Assembly: GCA_032095175.1 (NCBI GenBank)
Contig: DAMCZI010000004.1
Location: 62,001 to 126,000, forward strand
Direction of reading: 5' to 3'
Origin: DAMCZI01 sp032095175
GTDB lineage: Bacteria > Bacillota > Clostridia > Clostridiales > Caloramatoraceae
DNA: 64,000 bases
Position 1 is the first letter of the stretch. Every line of letters begins with the position of its first letter. Under the pieces are notes generated by a model that had not been told where the DNA came from, searched no databases, and worked only from the letters and a program-made list of their open reading frames with translations. A program made the position numbers and the translations under genes. Below are positions 19,701 to 27,402 of this stretch, one piece after another.

Positions 19701-19988
19701 CAAGCCTGTTTGTCCTCCCATTCCTGCAAGCATTCCATCTGGTTTTTCAGCTTCTATTACCTTTTCAATGAATTCAACTGTTAATGGTTCTATATATACC
19801 TTATCTGCAATCTCCTTATCTGTCATTATCGTTGCAGGATTGCTGTTAACTAATACTACCTCTACTCCCTCTTCCCTTAATGCCTGACATGCCTGGGTTC
19901 CTGAATAATCAAATTCTGCAGCCTGTCCTATAACAATTGCTCCTGAGCCTATAACTAATACTTTCTTTATAGAATTATCTCTCGGCAT
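16794..19988 (-). CDS. carB: Carbamoyl phosphate synthase, large subunit
   Basis: 1064 residues, the usual length. With CarA it makes carbamoyl phosphate from glutamine-derived ammonia, bicarbonate and two ATP, for pyrimidines and arginine. Two homologous ATP-grasp halves are evident, each beginning with a Rossmann-like motif (VLVIGSGAIVIGQAAEFDYS at about 11-30 and VIVIGSGPIRIGQGIEFDYA near 555) and each with a GGxGxG-type ATP-grasp loop. The C-terminal allosteric methylglyoxal-synthase-like domain follows about residue 930. TAGGAGG precedes the ATG. It lies downstream of carA across a 246-base gap filled by two structured repeat elements. PyrR control of the upstream leader suggests repression by pyrimidines. 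Confidence 0.98.
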   Translation of the reverse strand: MPRDNSIKKVLVIGSGAIVIGQAAEFDYSGTQACQALREEGVEVVLVNSNPATIMTDKEIADKVYIEPLTVEFIEKVIEAEKPDGMLAGMGGQTGLNLALELDKKGILDKYNVKVIGTSIEAIEKGENRETFRQLMKTINQPIIESETVTNIEEGLKFAQVIGYPVVVRPAYTLGGTGGGIAENEEELADILEQGLRLSCVSQVLLEKCVRGWKEIEYEVVRDSNGNCVTICNMENIDPVGIHTGDSIVTAPCQTLSDKDHQMLRKAAIDIINEIGIEGGCNVQFALNPRSFEYAVIEINPRVSRSSALASKATGYPIAKVAAKIALGYTLDEIVNAVTQKTYACFEPSIDYVVVKIPRWPFDKFQNADRRLGTKMMATGEIMSIGSNFEAALLKGIRSLEIKRYSLDVPQLKKLSLDELKNNIKNGDDKRLFCLAEMVRRGYSTEKIAEITGIEKFFISKIKYIVDEEEKLKSADIGMLSREWLYTLKKKGFSDKAIAKFIGVEPDKICELRDIWNIKPVYKMVDTCGGEFEAVSPYYYSTYDEYDEVEVTDNKKVIVIGSGPIRIGQGIEFDYASVHSVLALRKLGYETIIINNNPETVSTDFNISDKLYFEPLTEEEVLNIIEKEKPQGVILQFGGQTAIKLANFLGERNISIYGTKPEQIDTAEDREKFDMFLEELSIKRPKGKAVWNVEEGLIEGEKLGYPVLVRPSYVLGGQGMEITYDRDELKKYLGDAFIKDSKNPVLIDKYLSGREIEVDAICDGDDVLIPGIMEHLERAGVHSGDSISIYPGLNISDEIRQKILDYTKRIAVGLKVTGMINIQFIEYEKELYIIEVNPRASRTVPYISKVSGVPIVDLATKAMVGQKIKDMGYGTGIYKEPQLISVKVPVFSTQKLKDVEVCLGPEMKSTGEVLGLGKTFEEALYKGLLGAGFNLRGKKNILATINDSDKEEFLPIAKELTNLGFTFTATSGTAEFLRNNGIDVVEVKRIGEGNPNIIDLIKTGEVGLVINTPTKGNDSTRDGFKIRRAAAEANVGIITVLDTVKALVKVLKKEMKSKIEVYRL

Positions 19989-20008
19989 AGTAAACCTCCT
20001 ATGAATTT

Positions 20009-20114
20009 GGCATAAATGATTTTACATTTAAAAAATCATTTATGCGAAATATTTTCCTAAATTTATATAACGCAATAAATACCTTAATGTGAAATCTCTA
20101 TTGCGTTATATATA
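20009..20114 (-). repeat. Two-hairpin element, divergent copy (carA-carB gap)
   Basis: Read on the - strand, hairpin 1 is ATATAACGCAATA paired with TATTGCGTTATAT, and hairpin 2 is GCATAAATGATT paired with AATCATTTATGC. Loop 1 contains GATTTCACATT (complement of 20086-20096) and loop 2 AATGTAAAATC (complement of 20018-20028), complementary at 10 of 11 positions. The sequence differs from the other copies but the architecture is the same. It ends about 20 bases before the carB start. Confidence 0.65.
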
Positions 20115-20127
20115 GCGATTTATTCAA

Positions 20128-20241
20128 TATGTTTCGTATAAATGCTTCTATACTGCTTAACCCTAAACATTTATACAAATCATATTCCTTGATCTATTAA
20201 TCCCACAGCACCCCATGTAGAATCTTTAGCGCGATTAATAT
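20128..20241 (-). repeat. Two-hairpin element overlapping the carA stop codon
   Basis: Reverse complement of the elements at 36122 and 56858, clearly homologous along its length. The hairpin-1 arm supplies ATTAAT, whose TAA is the carA stop (20235-20237). In hairpin 2, GCG/CGC of the other copies is GTA/TAC here, a paired change in both arms. Loop-loop complementarity is weaker in this copy (about 9 of 12). Confidence 0.85.
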
Positions 20242-21281
20242 AGTTCCAGGAATTTATCAAACAATTTCTCAATGTCCTTTGGACCAGGACATGCTTCTGG
20301 ATGAAATTGCACACTAAATACTGGCATACTTTTATGCCTCATTCCTTCCACTGTTCCATCGTTTATGCTTATATGAGTAACCTCCATGTCATCTGGAAGC
20401 TTGCTTACATAGTATCCATGATTCTGTGATGTTATATATATTTTATTCTCCTCTAAATCCTTAACAGGATGATTAGAGCCTCTGTGACCGAACTTTAATT
20501 TATCAGTTTTTCCTCCAAGAGCCAATGCTATAAGCTGATGCCCCAAGCATATTCCACAAACAGGTTTCTTACCTATAATCTCCTTGATATTACATACAAC
20601 CTCTCCTAAATCCTCAGGATCTCCAGGCCCATTTGAAAGGAATACAATATCAGGATTTTCCTTAAGAATACTTTCAGCATTGGTTAATGCAGGGAATACT
20701 GTTATTTTACAGTTTCTATTTTTAAAATTCCTTATGATATTTTCCTTTATCCCAAAATCTAAAACCGCAACATGCTTTCCATTTCCCTCAACTCTATACT
20801 GTTCCTCTGCTGTAACCTTCATTACTGCATCCTTATTACTAAACTCATTAAATTTCTGTCTTATCTCATCATTGCTTAAATCCTTTAGTGCAATGATTCC
20901 CTTCATTGTTCCACTGCTTCTTAATATCTTTGCTAATGCTCTCGTATCAATTCCTTCAAGACCTGTTATTTTGTTTTGCTTAAAATATGCTTCCAGGGTC
21001 ATTTCACACCTAAAATTACCAGGGTAATCACACTTTTCTCTAACTATAAAGCCCCTTACATTGGGCTTTTTTGATTCCATATCCTCAAGGTTTATGCCAT
21101 AGTTTCCTATAAGAGGGTATGTCATAGTAACTATTTGACCATAATATGATGGGTCTGTAATTATTTCCTGATAACCAGTCATCCCTGTATTAAAAACAAC
21201 TTCGCCTATACTTTCATCTAAAAATCCAAATGCTTTTCCTTCAAACACTATTCCATTTTCTAATATCAATTTTGCTTTCAT
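20235..21281 (-). CDS. carA: Carbamoyl phosphate synthase, small (glutaminase) subunit
   Basis: 348 residues. Hydrolyses glutamine and channels ammonia to CarB. The N-terminal CPSase_sm_chain domain includes FNTGMTGYQEIITDPSY. The C-terminal class I amidotransferase domain has catalytic Cys245 in GICLGHQL and His327/Glu329 in FHPE. AGGAGG precedes the ATG. Upstream on the same strand lie a promoter, a PyrR-type RNA hairpin, a short leader ORF and a terminator, so expression should fall when UMP/UTP is high. The gene ends inside a repeat element. Confidence 0.98.
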   Translation of the reverse strand: MKAKLILENGIVFEGKAFGFLDESIGEVVFNTGMTGYQEIITDPSYYGQIVTMTYPLIGNYGINLEDMESKKPNVRGFIVREKCDYPGNFRCEMTLEAYFKQNKITGLEGIDTRALAKILRSSGTMKGIIALKDLSNDEIRQKFNEFSNKDAVMKVTAEEQYRVEGNGKHVAVLDFGIKENIIRNFKNRNCKITVFPALTNAESILKENPDIVFLSNGPGDPEDLGEVVCNIKEIIGKKPVCGICLGHQLIALALGGKTDKLKFGHRGSNHPVKDLEENKIYITSQNHGYYVSKLPDDMEVTHISINDGTVEGMRHKSMPVFSVQFHPEACPGPKDIEKLFDKFLELY

Positions 21282-21293
21282 AATATACCTCCT

Positions 21294-21345
21294 AAAAAGA
21301 AAAGGATAACAAAGAATTCAAAAAACGAATCCTGTGTTATCCTTT
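21294..21345 (-). terminator. Attenuator terminator in the carAB leader
   Basis: On the - strand AAAGGATAACA (21335-21345) pairs with its complement at 21301-21311, with GAAT/ATTC extending the stem, followed by TCTTTTT at 21294-21300. The U tract runs directly into the carA ribosome binding site, so read-through is needed for expression. Confidence 0.75.
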
Positions 21346-21408
21346 ATTAGCATCGTATTTATTTAAAGCCTTATTTTCTCCATGTGAATATAAAGATACC
21401 ATAATCAT
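21337..21408 (-). CDS. 23-residue leader ORF in the carAB leader
   Basis: Starts at ATG 21408 (or the in-frame ATG at 21402) after AAAGGAG and encodes MIMVSLYSHGENKALNKYDA-NKG in 23 residues. Its stop codon lies inside the ascending arm of the terminator stem, and its ribosome binding site overlaps the 3' edge of the PyrR-type hairpin. It may be translated as part of the attenuation mechanism or may be fortuitous. I know no family for it. Confidence 0.45.
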   Translation of the reverse strand: MIMVSLYSHGENKALNKYDANKG

Positions 21409-21410
21409 AC

Positions 21411-21440
21411 TCCTTTCTGGTCTCACAGGACCAATTTAAA
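21411..21440 (-). promoter_or_regulatory. PyrR-binding RNA hairpin (pyrimidine attenuator)
   Basis: On the - strand the leader contains TTGGTCCTGTGAGACCAG flanked by TTTAAA and AAAGGAG. This matches the conserved PyrR recognition loop (UCCxGxGAGryU core within a short stem). When PyrR with UMP binds this anti-antiterminator, the downstream terminator can form. PyrR itself is not encoded in the window. Confidence 0.82.
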
Positions 21441-21479
21441 GTGTGTACCGCTTAATATAATAATTATACATTTCTTTGT

Positions 21480-21508
21480 ATATTATAACTTTTTAGTGAA
21501 ATAGTCAA
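21480..21508 (-). promoter_or_regulatory. Candidate promoter of carAB
   Basis: On the - strand, TTGACT (complement of 21503-21508) is followed after 17 bases by TAATAT, with TATAAT available at a 15-base spacing. It lies about 40 bases before the PyrR hairpin. Confidence 0.5.
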
Positions 21509-21681
21509 TGCACAAAAATTGGATTTTTAAAGGATTCTTATAAATATCAACAAAAAATATTTTTTCTCACATTTACAAAAATTTTATAACCTTCTTGCTA
21601 AAAACCTATTGCATTTATTAATAAAATAGGTTAAACTTTCGTTGTAGTATGAATTATAAATCTTGAATATAATTTATTGTT

Positions 21682-21754
21682 CACTTATATAAATCTGGCA
21701 ATATGGGCTGGATGTCTCTACCGAACTACCTTAAATAGTTGCAGACTATAAGTG
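21682..21754 (+). promoter_or_regulatory. Purine riboswitch, guanine class
   Basis: P1 is CACTTATA/TATAAGTG (21682-21689 and 21747-21754). P2 is ATCTGGC/GCTGGAT with an AATATGG loop, J2/3 is GTCTCTACC, and L3 is CCTTAAAT. J3/1 carries GACTAT with C at 21746, the position that specifies guanine or hypoxanthine over adenine. The lower part of P3 is irregular, with about two extra bases in its 3' strand compared with the usual form. The first gene downstream is the FAD oxidoreductase about 275 bases away. Confidence 0.85.
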
Positions 21755-21776
21755 TTTTCCCTTATAGGACTGTAAC
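21738..21776 (+). terminator. Terminator-like hairpin exclusive with riboswitch P1
   Basis: GTTGCAG-ACTATAAG (21738-21752, the 3' strands of P3 and P1) pairs with CTTATAGGACTGTAAC (21761-21776). It competes with the aptamer, as expected for an off/on expression platform, but the following tract (TTTCATGCCTTCTTTTC) is only moderately U-rich. Confidence 0.6.
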
Positions 21777-22051
21777 TTTCATGCCTTCTTTTCATTATAT
21801 GCTTAATTAAGATTTTGTTTTCCAAAAATACTAATATATAATTAGACACTACAAACTCTTGGAAAAATAAAATCAGTTACCTAAACAGCATATATGTATT
21901 CCCTATTTTAGTATGAAAGCTATAGTGACATATAATATCCAATGGTTATTTTAAAAATTACCAGAGGATAAATTGTTTTATGTCTATTTTAATGATAAAC
22001 ACCATCCCTCTATGGGAAAGCTATTAATAATTAGAATAGGAGATGATCATT

Positions 22052-23455
22052 GTGCAGTATGATGTAATAATAGTTGGAGCTGGTCCAGCAGGAATATTTA
22101 CTGCTCTGGAGCTTGTAAGACAAAATTCTAAAAAGAAAATTCTTATAATAGAAAAAGGAAGAAGTATCGATAAGAGACACTGTCCTAAAGAAGAAACAAG
22201 ATATTGTGTTTCCTGTAAACCCTACTGCCATATAACAACTGGTTTTTCTGGAGCCGGTGCATTTTCTGATGGTAAGTTGTCCTTAAGCTATGAGGTTGGT
22301 GGAGATTTACCAGAGCTCATAGGAAGCAGCTCTGCCCAGGATTATATCGATTACACAGATAAAATCTATCTTGAATTTGGTGCTGATACAAGGATTGAGG
22401 GTTTAGAAAATAGTGAGGCTGTTAAAGACATTAGAAGAAAAGCAATAGAGGCAAATCTTAAGCTTGTAGATTGTCCTATAAGGCACCTGGGAACTGAAAA
22501 AGCACAGGAGATATACTTAAAAATACAAAATCACCTTCTCGACTCAGGTGTAGAAATAAGGTTTGATACTCTAGTTAAGGATATAGTGATTGAAGAAGGA
22601 ACTGCAAAGGGAGTCTTGATTGCCGATGCAAGAACCAAGAAAAACGAAGAAACAATATATGGTGAAACAATAGTAGTTGCAACAGGGAGAAAGGGTGCAG
22701 ACTGGCTAAGTGATATGTGCGACAAACACGGAGTAAACCACAGTGCAGGAACTGTTGATATAGGTGTTCGTGTTGAAATAAGAAATGAGATTATGGAGAA
22801 GGTAAACAATGTTCTCTATGAATCAAAGCTTATAGGATACCCCGCTCCCTTTAAAAACAAGGTTAGAACCTTCTGCCAAAATCCCGGGGGATTTGTTAGT
22901 CAGGAAAACTATGATAATAACCTTGCAATAGTTAATGGGCATTCCTACAAAGAAAAGAAATCTCAAAATACAAACCTCGCAATACTAAGCTCCCACCATT
23001 TTTCCGAGCCATTTAACCAGCCTATACAATATGGAAAGAAGGTTGCAGAGCTCGTTAATATGCTTGGGAACGGTAGAATTCTTGTTCAAAGATATGGAGA
23101 TATACTTGATGGTAAGAGGACATGGCAGCACGAATTGGATAGAGCAAATGTTAAACCTACTCTTCCAGATGCTGTTGCAGGTGATTTAACATCAGCAATC
23201 CCTTACAGACCTATGATGAATATTCTAAACTTTATTCAGGCAATGAATACTGTTGTACCAGGCTTTGCAAGCAGTGAAACTCTTTTATATGGCCCAGAAA
23301 TTAAGTTTTACAGCAATAAGATCACTGTAGATAAAAATTTTGAAACCAATATAAAGGGTCTTCACTGTCTTGGAGACTCAAGTGGTTGGACACGAGGACT
23401 AATGATGGCATCTGTTATGGGTGTTTTAATGGGACAAAATATTTCCAAGAGATAG
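22052..23455 (+). CDS. Uncharacterised FAD-dependent oxidoreductase (COG2509 type)
   Basis: About 467 residues. The N-terminal FAD-binding Rossmann motif VGAGPAGIFTA is followed by a cysteine-bearing segment (HCPKEETRYCVSCKPYCH) and the FSGAGAFSDGKLSLS motif, characteristic of the uncharacterised FAD-dependent dehydrogenase family COG2509. The C-terminus carries the second FAD motif (LHCLGDSSGWTRGLMMASVMG). The reaction is unknown. GTG at 22052 is preferred to ATG at 22043 because AGGAG at 22038-22042 abuts the ATG but is well spaced from the GTG. A guanine-class riboswitch lies upstream on the same strand with no other gene between, implying purine-responsive expression. A convergent long hairpin closes it. 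Confidence 0.88.
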   Translation: MQYDVIIVGAGPAGIFTALELVRQNSKKKILIIEKGRSIDKRHCPKEETRYCVSCKPYCHITTGFSGAGAFSDGKLSLSYEVGGDLPELIGSSSAQDYIDYTDKIYLEFGADTRIEGLENSEAVKDIRRKAIEANLKLVDCPIRHLGTEKAQEIYLKIQNHLLDSGVEIRFDTLVKDIVIEEGTAKGVLIADARTKKNEETIYGETIVVATGRKGADWLSDMCDKHGVNHSAGTVDIGVRVEIRNEIMEKVNNVLYESKLIGYPAPFKNKVRTFCQNPGGFVSQENYDNNLAIVNGHSYKEKKSQNTNLAILSSHHFSEPFNQPIQYGKKVAELVNMLGNGRILVQRYGDILDGKRTWQHELDRANVKPTLPDAVAGDLTSAIPYRPMMNILNFIQAMNTVVPGFASSETLLYGPEIKFYSNKITVDKNFETNIKGLHCLGDSSGWTRGLMMASVMGVLMGQNISKR

Positions 23456-23461
23456 TCAAAA

Positions 23462-23533
23462 AGCGCCAGGAATATGGCAAGTTAGATGCATTGGGGTGTC
23501 CTAATGTATCTAACTTGCCACGTGCCTGGCGCT
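23462..23533. terminator. Long bidirectional hairpin terminator
   Basis: An inverted repeat with arms beginning AGCGCCAGG and ending CCTGGCGCT, pairing over about 30 bases with a few mismatches. It sits between two convergent genes. The segment GTGGCAAGTT is shared with the hairpin at 56720-56808. Confidence 0.8.
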
Positions 23534-23544
23534 AGTATCATTTT

Positions 23545-24636
23545 TTATTCTTGTATTAATCTATCTCTTAGTTTAACAAGGAAATCCTGAACATTTGTAA
23601 CTATTGACTTCACCTCAAGGGTTCCTCTGTCCATTAGCTTGTTTACTGCAAATTCGGAAGTGTCAACAGTGTATATAAACACTGGTCTAACCTCTCCATT
23701 AATAACCTGATATGAAGGAGTCATATTTCCAGTAGCAATTGTATGAAGCATTGTTGCAAGAGTTATAACTGTAGTTGCCTTTCTGGTATGACTTCTCATA
23801 GCATCCTGAGCTTTGTAAACATCGGAGAAAACTCCTGGAAGAGGTCCATCATCTCTTATTGAACCTGCAAGAACAAATGGAATATCATTTTTTACGCAAG
23901 CATGAATTATTCCATCCTTAACATTGGCCTTTTCAATAAGTTCAGGAATACTTCCTGCTTCTCTAGCCTTGTTTATTACATCAATATGATTGTAATGTCC
24001 ATTAGGTCTAGACTCTTGATGATAAATATCCTGTCCTAATGCTGTTCTTAAAATAGCACCTTCAAGATCGTGGGTAGCAACTGCATTCCCACCAAATATT
24101 GCATGTGCATATCCATTATCAATAAGCTGTGCTAATGCTTCCCTTGAATAATGATCAAAAACAGCTGCAGGTCCTAATACCCAAACTATATATCCATTAT
24201 CCTTTTCATACTTTAAAATCTCTGCTAGCTTATCATAATCCTTTGAATAAGCTGTTTCTCTTGATCTTCCTGCTCTAAAGCTAAAAGCTTCCTGGCTAGC
24301 ATTATTACTTGAAAAACCATTATAGTGAACGTATATACCTTCACTTGCATCCTCTGTTCTTCCAAGTATAACCTTGTCCCCTTTTTTTATATTTCTAAAC
24401 TCCTTTATATGAAGTTTTAAATCATTATCAACAACAACTACACAGTCCATTCTGCTTTCTGATGCAAGAATCCATTTACCTTCTACCTTATAATATTCAG
24501 GATATATACTTGTTGCATGATAGTATTCCGGTACTACCCCATCTTTTTCAACTATTTTAATTGTTACATTTGGAGTATTTAAGAATCTTTCGTCTCCAAA
24601 GTTTGGTGGATTGTATTTTTTTAAACTAAAGCTCAT
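23545..24636 (-). CDS. LOR/SDH-type conserved protein (TIGR00300 ornithine cyclodeaminase-like)
   Basis: 363 residues. The sequence matches, in my recognition, the family annotated as LOR/SDH bifunctional-enzyme conserved domain or TIGR00300: an N-terminal segment ending near GRTEDASEGIYVH, then a Rossmann-like part with VWVLGPAAVFDH and AIFGGNAVATHDLEGA, and IPFVLAGSIRDDGPLPGV. Related proteins act on arginine or ornithine (arginine dihydrolase/ornithine cyclodeaminase of cyanobacteria) or lysine catabolites; the substrate here is unproven. A ribosome binding site (GGAGGGG-like) precedes the ATG. It is monocistronic and convergent with the FAD gene. Confidence 0.72.
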   Translation of the reverse strand: MSFSLKKYNPPNFGDERFLNTPNVTIKIVEKDGVVPEYYHATSIYPEYYKVEGKWILASESRMDCVVVVDNDLKLHIKEFRNIKKGDKVILGRTEDASEGIYVHYNGFSSNNASQEAFSFRAGRSRETAYSKDYDKLAEILKYEKDNGYIVWVLGPAAVFDHYSREALAQLIDNGYAHAIFGGNAVATHDLEGAILRTALGQDIYHQESRPNGHYNHIDVINKAREAGSIPELIEKANVKDGIIHACVKNDIPFVLAGSIRDDGPLPGVFSDVYKAQDAMRSHTRKATTVITLATMLHTIATGNMTPSYQVINGEVRPVFIYTVDTSEFAVNKLMDRGTLEVKSIVTNVQDFLVKLRDRLIQE

Positions 24637-24968
24637 ATTACCCCTCCCTATGCTGCTTTAAAGAAAATTAAAAAGATTTGTACTATTATTGTCTAATTAT
24701 ATCAAATTTTTGCGAAATTTGATACTTTACTTTAATTCTTATCATTTATTGTCGAATTTGTATTTTACATGCAATAGTTTCAATACATGTATTAATAAAA
24801 CAAATTATTGCATTGTTTAATCTAATAATATATATTAAGTTTATGAAACAAATGTAATGTTTTACAAATAACTAAGTATTAGGATTTAGCTGTGTAATTA
24901 CATAATTTGAAGCACTCAAGCTTTTATCTAATATTAAGTTTAGAGAAATTAGGTTGGGGGGATTTTTA
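24637..24968. other. Divergent intergenic region
   Basis: About 330 AT-rich bases between the LOR/SDH-type gene and the methyltransferase. No ORF with a ribosome binding site and no recognisable riboswitch; promoters for both genes must lie here but I cannot place them confidently. Confidence 0.5.
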
Positions 24969-25673
24969 GTGTTTAACGAAAAACTCAAAACTTTATCGGG
25001 CGGAAGAATTCTCGATGTTGGTACAGGATCAGGACAGCTTGTTAAACAGCTTGTTGATGCTTTTATGAACTTTACAGAAATAATAGGTATAGATAGCAGT
25101 GAGAGAGCCATTGAAGCTGCTTTAAAAAATTTCACAGATGATAAAATCAAATTCATTAAAATGGACGCATCCAGCATGTCCTTCGATGATAATTTCTTTG
25201 ACACCGTGTGCATTTCAAATACACTACACCACCTTACAGAGGAAGAAATGTATAAAACATTAAAGGAAATGAAAAGGGTATTAAAGCCCGGTGGACTTTT
25301 TATATTATGCGAAATGTATAAAGATAATCAAACACCAAAGCAGTTAGGACATGTATATATTCACCACTTTGGTGCAGAGCTTGATAGAGTTAAAGGAGTT
25401 ACTCATAACGAAACCTTTGATAGACAGGATATAATAGATATCACAGCTAATATTGGAATCACCCTAGTAGACGAGCTGGATTATGTTGAAGATGGTGAAT
25501 GCAGCAATGAAGAAATAAATGAGATTATAAATGCTGTTGGAAACAAGCTTGAAGGATTAAAAAATGAATCTTGCTATGATTGCCTTAAAACAAAATGGGA
25601 ATCTGTTAAAAATCATCTTTTAAACATAGGTCTTGGAAGCGCAACCGAACTTATTCTTTTCGGAAGAAAATAA
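24969..25673 (+). CDS. Class I SAM-dependent methyltransferase
   Basis: 234 residues with a Rossmann methyltransferase core: motif I ILDVGTGSGQ near residue 18, the acidic Asp of motif II in IIGIDSS, IKFIKMDASSMSF, and the FDTVCISNTLHHL motif of the Methyltransf_11/25 type, followed by RVLKPGGLFILCE. The acceptor is unknown. GTG at 24969 is chosen because a G-rich ribosome binding site (24955-24961) lies 8 bases upstream; an in-frame TTG at 24954 overlaps that site. A strong terminator follows. Confidence 0.88.
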   Translation: MFNEKLKTLSGGRILDVGTGSGQLVKQLVDAFMNFTEIIGIDSSERAIEAALKNFTDDKIKFIKMDASSMSFDDNFFDTVCISNTLHHLTEEEMYKTLKEMKRVLKPGGLFILCEMYKDNQTPKQLGHVYIHHFGAELDRVKGVTHNETFDRQDIIDITANIGITLVDELDYVEDGECSNEEINEIINAVGNKLEGLKNESCYDCLKTKWESVKNHLLNIGLGSATELILFGRK

Positions 25674-25708
25674 GTTTGGAGTTACTTTAATTCAAAAGAG
25701 ATAATTTA

Positions 25709-25770
25709 AAAGGAACTGTCACATAGCATCTAACCCTAGGTGTAACTTTTTGTGCGACAGTTCTTTTTTA
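25709..25770 (+). terminator. Rho-independent terminator
   Basis: AAAGGAACTGTC pairs with GACAGTTCTTT, with inner CACA/TGTG-like pairs, and is followed by TTTTTT. It terminates the methyltransferase gene. Confidence 0.85.
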
Positions 25771-25908
25771 TATTTGAAATGTTATTGCTAAAAATTATTA
25801 AAAAAGTAACCACACAAATTAAAACTTATACATAACCTGTAAAATTAGGCATAAGTTATTGGACTATATAATAATTTAAAAGTAGAAAGCCTAAAAGGGG
25901 GTTATACA

Positions 25909-27324
25909 ATGAAAAAAATTATTGCCTTGGTCATATGCTTAATGTTTTTGCTTACACTTTCTCCAGTTTATGCTCAGAGTCCTGACAATACAAAGATAAA
26001 ATTAACAGTGGTTTTTAAAGACAACCAAATCAATCAGGCTGTAAAAGATGAAATTCTAAAATCAGATGGCAGTATTATATCTGAAACACCTGAAATCGGT
26101 TCTATGCAAATTGAAGGCAATACAAACATAATTAAAAAGCTGCAGACACTTCCAAGTATACAAGCAGTATCACCTTCAATAATAATGGAGCTTCCAGAAA
26201 CACAGACATTTGAGCTGTCCGAAACTGATGCAGCTGATGTAACAGGAGCTGACCTTTATGATAAATATCAATGGGATATTAAACAAGTAACAAACAATGC
26301 ATCGAGCTTTGAAATAGAAAAAGGTAACCATAATGTTGTTGTAGGTATAATAGATTCAGGCATTAATGCAGCTCACCCCTCTTTGATAAAGAATGTTATT
26401 GGTGGAAGAAATTTCGTTGAAGCCGGTGGAACAAATAATGATCCTACTGAAACTGGCGACCCTAATGATTATGATGATAGAAATGGACATGGAAGCCATG
26501 TAGCAGGTGCAATAGCAGGAAATGGCCGAATCCTTGGAGTAGCACCAGAGGTAGCTGTAAAGGCATATCGTGCCCTAGATGGGAAAGGTAGTGGATATAC
26601 CTCATGGATAACCGCAGCAATGATTCAGGCTGCTAAAGATGGAGTTGATGTTATATCAATAAGCATAGGCGGCTATAATTCCATTGGTCAGTATTGGTAC
26701 ACAGATCCTGAAACAGGCGAAGTAACCAAAGGTCATGAAGTTGCTGACCATCTTGAATATATGAGAGCTATTAAATATGCTGTTGATCATGGTGTAACCG
26801 TTGTAGTTTCAGCCGGAAATGATGGAATAAACTGCGCTAACAAGAGTAATATGACTGATTTAATGAATGCAAAATATGGAAAATATGGATATAAATTTGT
26901 TGGTGCAGCCTTTAGATCCTTCAGCAGTATACCAGGCACTGTTACTGTTTCTGCAACTGACCCTAATAAAGAGCTAGCTTCATATTCTAACTATGGAGCT
27001 GGTTATATAGATATAGCAGCACCAGGAGGGGACGATAAGAGATATCCTGAACCTGACTATTATTATGATTATTGCCTCAGTTCATATAAAATGCAATATA
27101 ACCAAGATGGGACACCAAAACATTCCTATGTGTGGATGGCAGGAACTTCAATGGCAACACCAAAGGTTTCCGCTGTTGCAGCTTTAATAATCGCTAAGTA
27201 CGGAAAGATTGGTCCAGAAAAGGTTGCTCATATGCTTTATCAATCTTCAGAGGATATCGGACAAAAGGGTAAAGACATATATTATGGCAATGGACTTGTT
27301 AATGCATATAACGCTGTGAAGTAA
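25909..27324 (+). CDS. Secreted subtilisin-like serine protease (S8)
   Basis: 471 residues. A signal peptide (basic start, hydrophobic core, cleavage near VYAQS) is followed by an I9-type propeptide (about 28-110) and a subtilase domain. The triad is Asp149 in VGIIDSGIN, His194 in NGHGSHVAG and Ser414 in AGTSMATP, with the oxyanion Asn304 in SAGNDG, so the enzyme looks complete. It should be exported and autoprocessed as an extracellular protease. GGGGG precedes the ATG. It is monocistronic with its own terminator; a role in nutrition or processing is inferred. Confidence 0.95.
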   Translation: MKKIIALVICLMFLLTLSPVYAQSPDNTKIKLTVVFKDNQINQAVKDEILKSDGSIISETPEIGSMQIEGNTNIIKKLQTLPSIQAVSPSIIMELPETQTFELSETDAADVTGADLYDKYQWDIKQVTNNASSFEIEKGNHNVVVGIIDSGINAAHPSLIKNVIGGRNFVEAGGTNNDPTETGDPNDYDDRNGHGSHVAGAIAGNGRILGVAPEVAVKAYRALDGKGSGYTSWITAAMIQAAKDGVDVISISIGGYNSIGQYWYTDPETGEVTKGHEVADHLEYMRAIKYAVDHGVTVVVSAGNDGINCANKSNMTDLMNAKYGKYGYKFVGAAFRSFSSIPGTVTVSATDPNKELASYSNYGAGYIDIAAPGGDDKRYPEPDYYYDYCLSSYKMQYNQDGTPKHSYVWMAGTSMATPKVSAVAALIIAKYGKIGPEKVAHMLYQSSEDIGQKGKDIYYGNGLVNAYNAVK

Positions 27325-27357
27325 TCACAAAAACAATATTATAAATAGCTAGATATT

Positions 27358-27402
27358 TTAGGGTGTATTGATAATTTTATTTCAATACATCCTAATGTTT
27401 TT
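27358..27402 (+). terminator. Rho-independent terminator after the subtilase
   Basis: TTAGG-GTGTATTGA pairs with TCAATACATCCTAA around an AT-rich loop, followed by GTTTTT. The rest of the 340-base gap to the MATE gene (27403-27664) shows nothing I can support. Confidence 0.75.
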
